A stretch of DNA of 64,000 nucleotides from NCBI GenBank assembly GCA_012932295.1, contig JAAONU010000002.1:33629485-33693484 (forward strand). Direction: 5' to 3'. The position numbers and the translations under genes are program-made. This DNA comes from Cyclina sinensis (Eukaryota; Mollusca; Bivalvia; Venerida; Veneridae). This document shows, one piece after another, positions 55,751 through 64,000 of the stretch. Numbering within the stretch: the first letter of the stretch is position 1; the number at the start of each line of letters is the position of its first letter. The notes beneath the pieces are model-generated. The model worked only from the letters and a program-made list of their open reading frames with translations. It made no database searches and was not told where the DNA came from.

Positions 55751-56440
55751 TATATGTCACCACAGTCTCTCAGTAACATTGTATGTGTAGCTATTGTTGT
55801 GACTTGGTGAGTTTATTTACTTTTATTTGTACTTTGTTTTGTATAACAGACGAGTTTTCCTTTTACCGTTATATAACGGAACACTTTATATTCACTGACG
55901 GAAATTAATAATAATTAGGTTTATACTTGTATCAGGTATATGTATGCATTTTTGCCATGTATCATTTGACTTTATGTGTATGATATATCGGGATCATAGT
56001 TGTGTTGTTTGTTAAGAAACAATTTTGTTTACGACAATAAACTTTCTCTTCTGTACCTTTATTGTATGCCTGTCTCTTTATCTCCGTCCCACAGTCAGCA
56101 TGTCTGTCTGTCTGTCTGTCCGTCTGCCTGTCTGTCTAGCTTAAAGAAAATCAATAATGCATTTTTTCGCGTTATTAAGCTCTTAGAATCGCATTATAGA
56201 GCACATTTAAATTTCTTTTTTTTTCCTTTTTGGCTATATTAAGTACATGTAGTGTCAAAACTGTAAGTATTAATTTACACACTATTTTTGCATACAATGT
56301 GAAAATTTTCTTTCATCTCCTTTCACATATATAAATTATTAATAATATCTAGTGTCCTTGATTTAAAAAAAATAAGTATATGTAAATGTTAAATTTAAAA
56401 TTTTAAACTAACGAATAGGAAAAAAAAACAAAAACAAAAA
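55751..56440. other. Spacer between LINEs, (GTCT)n microsatellite
   Basis: AT-rich spacer with a GTCT tract at 56101-56138 and A-rich runs near 56.4 kb that may belong to the tail of the neighbouring minus-strand LINE. Confidence 0.5.
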
Positions 56441-59400
56441 AAAACAATCATTTGTCAGATGTCATTTCTTTTTTTTTTTTAATTTCTTAAATGATAAATT
56501 TACTCCATTTCTGAAGGTGGATATCAAGTTTATCTTTTGATAAAGCTATTTCTTTTTCTGTTTCTATTTTTAGTTTGAGGTAGTTGATGAATATTTTAAA
56601 AGTAGGAATTTCATGTCTTAATTTCATTTTAACTATAAAGAATTTCATCAGAATGAAAATGACGTTTAATGATTTATCTTGTTGACCATTACCAAATAAA
56701 GCATCTTCTTTACTAATATTAATGTTAAATGATTTTAATTTCAAATATCTACTCAAATTACTCCATAACTCTTGTGTAGCAGAACATTCCCAGAATAAAT
56801 GTTCTATTGTTTTTATATAACTACTGCAAAAGTCACATATATTTGAAGAGGACAATCTACATTTGTATAAATATTTATTTGTTGGTATTAAGCGCATTAA
56901 GAATTTATATTGAAAATTACGTAAGTTGGTATCAATAGTAGATGTGTAAATATTTGAAAACATGTCTTTCCACTTTAAATCATTTTCATTTATATCTATG
57001 CTATTTACCCATTTCTCTTTTAATTTTTTATTTTCGTAATTTTCCATCTGAATATTGTATATATCTTTTGTTATCTTCTTTAATGTGTTAATTTTGTTTA
57101 AAAGTGAATTTTTACCCATTGTATTTATTTCTTCCTGCATAAGTTTTTGTTTATATTGAGGTGGTATGCTTTTAATAAGACTATGATATTTAAGAAAGTC
57201 TGTTTGCTGAATGTTATAAAGATATCTAAATTGATTAAAGTTGTAGAATCTTTTTGTTCGATAATCGAATAGATGTTCAATGTATTTTATTCCTTTTTGA
57301 AACCAAGTTTTATAAAATACTGTTGTATTTTGTATTTTTATACCTGAATTATTCCAGATCATTTGTTTTCCAACTTTATCAATTTCACCTATGAATTTAT
57401 TGATTACTAAAAACCAAGATTTCATCACATCATGTATAAAAGTTCCTTTCTTTGCAATTTTTTCTATATCTTTTTGATGGAGATTACTTTCAAATAAAAG
57501 AGAATCTCCAAAATTTTTAAAGATGTCTTGAAAGAATATTGTCCATTTTCCATTGTTCTTTTCATCAATATATCTTTTTACCCAGCCAGATTTAATAGCA
57601 TTTAACATCATTTCTATGTTAGTAAGTTTTAATCCACCATTCATGTGGTTCTGATAGAGTTGAACTCTTTTAATTTTTTCTGGTTAACCATCCCATATAA
57701 ATTTAAACATGTCTTTTGTAATTATATCTATGTCTTTTTGTGTTGGATTAAGACAGAGAAAGGATAAATTAATTTAGGAATAGCAAAAGTTTTGATCACT
57801 GTAATTTTTCCCATTAATGTAAGTTTCCTATGTTGCCACTGTTTTAAGCATTCTTGAAATTCTTTTATTTTTGGTTCTAAATTCTTTTCAAGATTTAATT
57901 TCGAGTCATTGTAAAAAGTCATTCCTAGAGTATTTGATGTGAAGAAGTCCAAATGAAGTTCCTGGTCTTGCAGAATACTATATTTGTTTTATTTAAAGAT
58001 CCCACCCTTAAAACTTTTGATTTTGATGTATTTAGGTTTAGGCCTGAAACTTTATTGAATTTGGTTAATGTCTCAATAAGTGTTTCAAAAGAGATTTGGC
58101 TTCCGTTGTTGATAAACGTTGCATCATCTGCAAAAAAGGTCTGTTTTATTTCTGTTCCATTTACGGTAATTCCAATGTTTTTATTGTTTTTAATATAATT
58201 TGATAGCAGTTCAAGGCACATTATAAATAAGGAAGATGATAAAGGACAGCCTTGTCTGACTCCTTTTTTATTGCAAAAGACTTTGAAAGATGCCCGTTAT
58301 TTAAGACCATGCTTGATATGTCGTTATAAAAAACTTTTGTCCAATTAATTAAATCCTTACCAAAATTAAATCTTTTTAAGCATTGTGTAATATAATCATG
58401 TTTTAAACTATCAAATGCCTTTTCAAAATCTGCAAAGAATAGGAGTGCTGGTTTGTTATTTTTATTTAAGTATTCTATTATATCAAATATGGTCCGTACA
58501 TTTTCTCCTATATATCTATTTTTCATGAAACCAGTTTGTTCAAAGCTTATGATAGTTGGTAAAACACGTTTTATTCTGTTTGATATAGCTTTTGTTGCAA
58601 TTTTGTAATCTACATTTAATAAACTTATGGGTCTCCAGTTAGATAAATGCAAAAGGTCTTTATTAGGTTTTGGAATTAAGGATATAATGCCCTGCTTTTG
58701 TAAAGTAGTGAGATGTCCAGTTTGATATGAGTAATTTATTGAATCTAAATAGAAAGTTTTTTTTATAGAATTCCAAAATGTCTTGTAGAATTCAACACTC
58801 AATCCATCCGATCCTGGACTCTTATTATTCTCCATATCTTTTAAAGCGCACTCACATTCATATTGTGTTAACAACCCCTCACAGCTTTGTTCTTCTACTT
58901 CACTTAATTTATTAATTTCTTGAGAGAAAAGTTTATCATAAAATTCTTGATCATAACTACTGTTGTTCTCTTCATAAAGTGTTTGAAAAAAAACTACTTG
59001 TGCTTTTTGAATATTTTCTTTTCCATCAATTATTTCATTATTAACCCTTAATTTAGTTATATATTTCTTTTCTTCCTTTTTCCTTTCTAAATCTGCAAAG
59101 TATTTTGTGTTTTTTTCGTTGTATTCCACGTGAATTGCTCTTGCTCTTAATATATGTCCATTTATTTTACGATCGTTAATTTTTTCCAATTTTTTTTTTC
59201 AGTCAGTTGCTTAGTAATGTTATCTGTGTTTGTTATCTGATTATTCAGTTGATGCTCTAATAAATTTATATCATGCTGTAATTCATATTCTTCTTTTTTT
59301 CGTTGTTTATTCATATATGCAGAATATTTTATTGTTTCATTTCGTATTGTACCTTTTATTATCTCCCATAATACGTTTGGATTACAATTTTGATTATTTT

Positions 59401-59826
59401 CCGCAATTTCTTAAATAGCTGCTTTTATAGTATCTTGGTACTCTTTTCTAGTATACTTGTGTTATTCATTTTAAATAAACCGGGACCTTTTCCAATTCGT
59501 ATGTTATCGATGGTTATATCTATAAATGAATGATTTGTTTTATAACCAGTTTTTATATTACATGATTTAACTTTATTTTACAAGTCTGAAATTAAAAAAT
59601 AATCTAATCTGCAATGAACATGCGGTTTTGTATTAGAATGCCAAGTATATTTTTGTTTTTCCGGGTTTTATATTCGCCATATATCAATTAAATCACAAGT
59701 ATTTATTATTTCTTGTATTTTATTTCTGCATTTTTTATGGGTGTCTCTATTGCTATTTAATTTGTCCAGTCTTAAGTCTAGTATTGTGTTAAAATCTCCC
59801 CCGATTATAAAGGATTTATTATTAAA
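56441..59826 (-). mobile_element. L1/Tx1-like LINE, minus strand, 5'-truncated in the endonuclease
   Basis: Minus-strand reading starts inside the endonuclease (IIGGDFNTILDLRLDKL near 59.8 kb; GYKTNHSFIDITID, with TNH in place of the catalytic SDH), runs through a reverse transcriptase and ends with a zinc knuckle and an A/T-rich tail near 56.45 kb. Same general class as the LINE at 32.3 kb. Confidence 0.85.
56487..59189 (-). pseudogene. LINE ORF2 reverse transcriptase to C-terminus, broken
   Basis: Segment 59189-58221 holds YECECALKDMENNKSPGSDG, WRPISLLNVDYK, FEQTGFMKNRYIGENV and FFADFEKAFDSL (motif A). A frameshift in an A run near 58265 precedes RQGCPLSSSLF (motif B) and FFADDATFIN (motif C, segment 58221-57925). 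Further breaks near 57.95 and 57.74 kb and a TAA near 57685 come before the final segment 57644-56487, which carries HMNGGLKLTNIEMML and CDFCSSYIKTIEHLFWEC (zinc knuckle). At least three frameshifts and one stop: inactive. Confidence 0.88.
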
Positions 59827-59911
59827 CTAAACATAGAAACAAACGACAAAAACGCTCAACAGGCGAGAGTTTTAGTACTATTGATCAAGATAATACAAAT
59901 AAGGCACTAGT

Positions 59912-60765
59912 TTGTCTAAAGAAGACTTCAAAAATCTCTCCACAGATGATAAACTTGTAACATTATTTGAAATGTTGTTATGTACACACAGTTTGAGTGC
60001 AGTTAACCATATTGAGGGACGTGTCTACTCTCTTGCAACAGAAAATTCCATATTAGATTCACATCTGAAAGTATTAGAGTACCGGAGTATTGACGCTGAA
60101 GCTAAAAACAGAAGGAACAATCTAATATTTAGGGGTATTTGTGAAATTTATGTATCGGAAAATTCTGAAATTGAGGTCAAATCATTTCTATAAGATGAAC
60201 TAGATGTGTTGTTTTTGGGGTTTAACGCCGATTTCAACATATGTTATATCTCGGCGGTCAGTCCACCTAACCGGTTTTCCTGGATAACTATAACCAGTAA
60301 TTGCCAATTTCTCCGCAAGTGACCGACTACTGTTCCCACATGATCTACTCTGAATCAGCGGTGAGAGACAAATGAACATAAGACACAATGTCTGAGAACA
60401 AATGTCACGGAGAAATTGTGCCCTGTCCAAGGGTCGAACCAGGGACCCATGGATTACTAATCCAGTGCTCTACCTATTGAGCGGGTGGGCATGAACTAGA
60501 TAATGACACTAGTGGTATTAGTATACAACGAGCGCACCGCTTGGATGCACCTGAACGTGGTACATCTAGACCAAATATAGTCTGTTTTCGTGATTTTGAA
60601 GTTGTAGAGAAGCCTTTAAACATAAAGGTAAACCCCATTTCGGAATCAACAGAGATTATCCACATTAAATTACAGAGGCAAGATCCAGTATTTAGCCGAA
60701 ATATAAAGAACACAAAGCAAAGAATCCGCCCCGTACAGTTCACATTGGATATCCTGCAAAATTAA
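59912..60765 (+). pseudogene. LINE ORF1, split by a SINE
   Basis: Left part 59912-60193 starts MSKEDFKNLSTDDKL and reaches RRNNLIFRGICE, the L1-like ORF1 pattern. A TAA at 60191-60193 precedes DELD. After the SINE the same frame continues IQRAHRLDAPERG and PNIVCFRDFE to a stop at 60765. Removing the SINE and one target copy joins both parts in frame, so the TAA is the only visible break in the original ORF. Confidence 0.75.
60206..60490 (-). mobile_element. tRNA-derived SINE, type B, with 11-bp target duplication
   Basis: On the minus strand it begins GCCCACCCGCTCAATAGG, has TAGAGCACTGGATTAGTAAT and a B box GGTTCGACCC, a body with AGAAATTGGCAATTACTGG, and ends AATCGGCGTTAAACCCC. ATGAACTAGAT stands on both sides (60195-60205 and 60491-60501). 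Length 285 bp. The tail resembles molluscan SINE tails; the exact family was not assigned. Confidence 0.9.
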
Positions 60766-61207
60766 TCGTTAACAAGAAAGTTTCCAAAATGGCAAAATGT
60801 CATGAAAGAGTCAAGAATTTTGAACTCTTGAACTAAACCTCTACAAACCTGTGAAACTAAACTAAAGTATGTAAATTCCGTATCTAGATCCTTCCAGTCA
60901 CAACGAAAAACAAATTTGATGTGTTAGCTGAATCACAATCTGATGCCAATACCGGAAGTGACAATGGGTCGTTGAGTCCACGGATGACCAGCTAGACCAG
61001 TATAGCCAGTCTTTGAGAGAGTTCGAATCCCGTCAGGAGAAATATTATATTTCCTCACTACAGGTTACGCCGACACATGATTCGCCCTCCAGTGATGGCG
61101 TAACTGTAGACTTGTCTACAACAAACAACACATAGGACACTGGGGAAAATGCCCTGAATATCTGTAGTAACAAAAACCATAAACAAAGAAACAGTAAAGT
61201 TAAAAAC

Positions 61208-61408
61208 ATGAAACTTGGATCACTAAATGTCTGTGGTCTCAAAAGACGATCAAATTACCGAGAATTTATAACCTTAGTTAATCAGAATGATATATTTTTT
61301 GTGTCTGAAACAAAATTGGATAATAATCATAGATGGATATACCTTTTTGAATATTCCGAGGAAACAAAAATCGGTAAGGAAATCAGGTGGCCTTTGAGCT
61401 TTTGTTAA
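61208..61408 (+). pseudogene. LINE ORF2 start, endonuclease N-terminus only
   Basis: ATG at 61208. MKLGSLNVCGLKRRSNY, then FITLVNQNDIFFVSETKLD gives the first strand and the catalytic-type Glu of an AP endonuclease. The frame then degenerates and stops at 61408; nothing further of ORF2 follows. Confidence 0.75.
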
Positions 61409-61619
61409 AAATGACATTTTTCCTTTCTTAGAATGTATAGAAATACAGTTACATTATCTATTTCCTGTATTAATGTGTATCTTTACTTTCACTTTTTACT
61501 CCGATTCACACGTCTATAGTATTTAAATCCAAATTCATTCATATTTTTCCAACAGTTTGTTATGTTTTATATAATCTATTTAATCAGATGTAAACATGTC
61601 TACACACGTATTATATTTT

Positions 61620-61890
61620 GTTGTTGCTGTTGTTTTTTGGGTTTAACGCCGATTTCAACATCTAGGTTGTATCTCGGCGGTCATTCCACCTATCCGGTTT
61701 CCTGGATAACTAACCAGTAATAACCAATTTCTCAGCAAGTGACTGACTTCTGATCCCTCTTGATCTACTCTGAATCAGCGGTGAGAGACAAATGAACATT
61801 GGACACAATGCCTGAGATCAATTGTCACGGAGAAATTGTGCCCTGCCCATGGATTACAAGTGCTCTACCTATCGACCTAAGCGGGCGGGC
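61620..61890 (-). mobile_element. tRNA-derived SINE, type B, with a deleted B-box region
   Basis: Same body and tail as the copy at 60206 (AATCGGCGTTAAACCC; TGATTCAGAGTAGATC). In the head about 20 bases including the B box (GGTTCGACCC) are missing. CACACGT at 61603-61609 and 61890-61896 is a possible short target duplication. Lies in the remnant of the same LINE. Confidence 0.85.
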
Positions 61891-62013
61891 ACACGTGTAA
61901 CTGTTTGTGTGGTAAACTATATATATAAATACCGCCCTAAAGTCAGTTTCCAATTTTGAACCTGAACACTATCCTCAACATAGTATTTTAACTGGTTAAG
62001 ATTGGGGCATTTA

Positions 62014-62032
62014 CCCCCCCCCCCCCCCCCCC
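62014..62032 (+). repeat. Poly(C) run of 19
   Basis: Uninterrupted run of 19 C within the LINE 3' region; exact length may be a sequencing artefact. Confidence 0.9.
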
Positions 62033-62150
62033 ACCAGATATGCCATACCATGTGTTGTAAATATTTTTCTGTGTATAATATTGTATTGTAAGCTCTTGTG
62101 TTACATGCTGTAACTTGAGTTAATAAAGTGATGTTCTGTTCTGTTCAATT

Positions 62151-64000
62151 TTCACAAACACCGGATATTTTTTCATTTAAAGAAATTTCTTGTTTATGTT
62201 TATATAAATATATTCATATGTTTTATATACGTAATTCGATTAAATATGGATGAACAAATCATTTGTGTGTGTTCCGTCTATTTTTTACGCTCAAGTCGTC
62301 TTTCTTCTTTTTCATATCACGACGTGCTATTTTCACACAGCCTTTTTCCAGATTGTTTTTATATTTTTTAATTTTTCATAAAGGGTAGACAACCTTATAC
62401 ACATTGTATGAGTTTAGCATCTTTTAACGCTACTGTCATGAATGATATATGCAAGTATCGTCTTATCGACAAAATGATTGCGCAATTTACCGCCTCATAA
62501 GACATTTCAATAGCACAAAATATTTTTACGCTGCTTATTTAATCTTGATAAAAAAATAATTGCCGTGAAAATACTAATTCTTTTCTACAAATAATTTTCT
62601 ACAACACTAACATACGTAAATATATGTTATAGCTCAACGCTTTATGAACAAAATCGATTAATGGTGGGAGTTTCTGAAATATGTTCATACCATTAATATC
62701 ATAACTATATCCGTCAATAGATTTTCATTGATGTTTATTATAGTGATGACAAAGTTAGGCAAACAACTGTAAAGATTCAATATGCACATATTGCTATAAC
62801 TCTATATGAATATCCATAATATGTTCAATGCAGTACTGTAGCAAGTTAATATAAATAAAGAAGTGTTTGTTAGAGTATGATTGTTAAACTGACCAAATCG
62901 GTATTACCCTATTAGTGTATTGTTATAACAGTGAAATGTGGTTGTTTCATACCATTTTTACAACTGCACTATTTACAAGTATTAGCATTTCCAAAAATGC
63001 TTGAAATCGCCGTTCAGCCATGCATTTCGTCTTATCCATAGATGAATGTATTTCATGTTCTTCATTCATTGATTTGATAATCTTACAACATGCTTTGCAC
63101 TGAAAAGCGAAATTATATTTGATAATTTTCACACAGAAATTATAAAGTAGATGAAATATACATTGTAATTTTTATTGTAGCTGGACTATTTTTGAAAGCG
63201 GACGATCTGGTTTCTTTATGAAAACATCCCAATATCTTTATACATCACGTTAAAATTTGCAGCATTAAAACCTTGTAAATATTGCTTTGTTGTAAACCAG
63301 TCTACGCATAATTAATTGACTATTTGCGTAGTTTTTTAACTTTATTTATTACTAAAAAATGTATACTTAACAAAGGCTAGATACAGTTCTTCAATACCAT
63401 AAGAATATTATATGTACAATTTGAACAGAATAAATTTTAGGTAAAAAATCCGATAACCAAGCATATACAAAACACGGAAAAATCCTGATCAAACTCCTCG
63501 CACCGGTCACGTCACGCTTTGCTACTTTGACTGTACTAATCAGGGGAAGTAACCCCTGCGGGGAGTTTGTATTCTGATTTGAATCGCCCGGAAGCAAGCA
63601 TTTATTTTTTTCTTTAAGTGCAAGTTTTGGAAAAAACAAACAAACCATACTCTTATTTAGACTACATTCTCTAGTTGAAAATGACATGTAGCAAATAATA
63701 TTGCGATTATCCTGTATTTATCCTACACGAGCCTGAAGACTGGTACTGAGATCGTACATTGATGGTATTTTTCAGTTGTAAGAATAAGTTACCCGACAAA
63801 CATGGCGGTTGGGCGAGTCCATTTACGCATCCCTTGCTGAAGAATTTTGACGTCCATTTTGTTATCATGTGATATGAAATGCTTTGCTTTGATTGGCTAA
63901 AGGCAGGCGGTGTACAGGCAAAACTGTTCAAATCTTGTTAATTGTATATATCGCCGTCCAGGAACGGCGATAATAATGTAACAGCCGTCCGTAGATTTCA
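62151..64000. other. Intergenic, no gene recognised
   Basis: AT-rich to about 63.45 kb, then more CpG, with GGGGAAGTAACCCCTGCGGG near 63.54 kb and a TTGATTGGCT word near 63.89 kb. The last 500 bp could be a promoter or a dispersed repeat. Frames on the minus strand (63391-63687, 63707-63931) show no family resemblance. Confidence 0.4.

Larger units (their letters stand above)
59860..62150 (+). mobile_element. Internally deleted LINE, plus strand, carrying two nested SINEs
   Basis: Holds an ORF1 (59912-60765, split by a SINE), the first residues of ORF2 endonuclease (61208-61408), then a second SINE and, from about 61.94 kb, what looks like a LINE 3' UTR ending TTAATAAAGTGATG and a TTCTGTTCTGTTC tail. 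Most of ORF2 is absent. Limits approximate. Confidence 0.65.

Noticed and set aside
60420..60490. A tRNA gene on the minus strand
   Set aside because: The tRNA-like A and B boxes are the head of a 285-bp SINE bounded by a target duplication; the cloverleaf is imperfect.
32302..62150. LTR retrotransposons or endogenous viral copies
   Set aside because: No long terminal repeats, protease, integrase or capsid motifs were seen; all reverse transcriptases here belong to non-LTR LINEs with AP endonuclease and zinc-knuckle signatures.
63760..64000. Promoter and start of a gene at AACATGGCGGTTGGG
   Set aside because: The frame after this ATG ends after 11 codons, and the CCAAT-like and CpG features also fit a dispersed repeat.

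Overview
This is an AT-rich, intron-rich animal nuclear segment, most likely from a bivalve mollusc. That assignment is an inference. It rests on a spliced LASP-family gene, tRNA-derived SINEs whose tails resemble molluscan SINEs (GGCGTTAAACCC type), short non-autonomous DNA elements, and several degraded LINEs. There are no bacterial operons, CRISPR arrays or true tRNA/rRNA genes.

Region 1 (1-24.9 kb, + strand) is dominated by one gene, a LASP homologue (LIM domain, nebulin-like repeats, SH3 domain). I trace 13 phase-consistent coding exons from 3177 to the stop at 24858 (392 codons; the first LIM half lies upstream of the window). Seven consecutive linker exons have symmetrical phase 1-1 borders, including a candidate 12-nt microexon. 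The introns carry many non-autonomous elements with recognisable ends: a hairpin plus tandem-repeat element (4.1-4.75 kb), an inverted-repeat element and a long hairpin (6.8-7.35 kb), a TTAA-flanked element (12.4-12.85 kb), and two TA-flanked elements (20.7-21.6 and 22.4-23.4 kb).

Region 2 (24.9-32.3 kb) holds the probable long LASP 3' UTR or intergenic sequence, then a weakly supported small spliced gene of unknown function (30.9-32.3 kb).

Region 3 (32.3-36.3 kb) is a nearly intact L1/Tx1-like LINE ORF2 (AP endonuclease, reverse transcriptase, zinc knuckle), broken only by two single-base excesses in A runs.

Region 4 (36.3-44 kb) contains a near-perfect palindromic hAT-like element with an 8-bp target duplication, an 18-bp minisatellite, a small AATT-flanked element, a four-exon minus-strand gene for a small B30.2/SPRY protein (237 aa predicted, start MGNC), and a SINE.

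Region 5 (44.1-46.4 kb) is an array of 54 units of exactly 42 bp with higher-order structure; one forward frame stays open for more than 770 codons.

Region 6 (48.4-62.2 kb) is a graveyard of nested LINEs. A plus-strand LINE (48.4-55.7 kb) is interrupted by a palindromic satellite block (44-bp units, 105-bp units, inverted 44-bp units), a second copy of the AATT-flanked element, a 351-bp terminal-inverted-repeat element and a 5'-truncated LINE in the opposite orientation. A second minus-strand LINE (56.4-59.8 kb) and a further plus-strand LINE with two nested SINEs follow. The last 1.8 kb shows no gene that I can support.

All exon borders were placed by eye from splice consensus, phase and family similarity; no database search was run.
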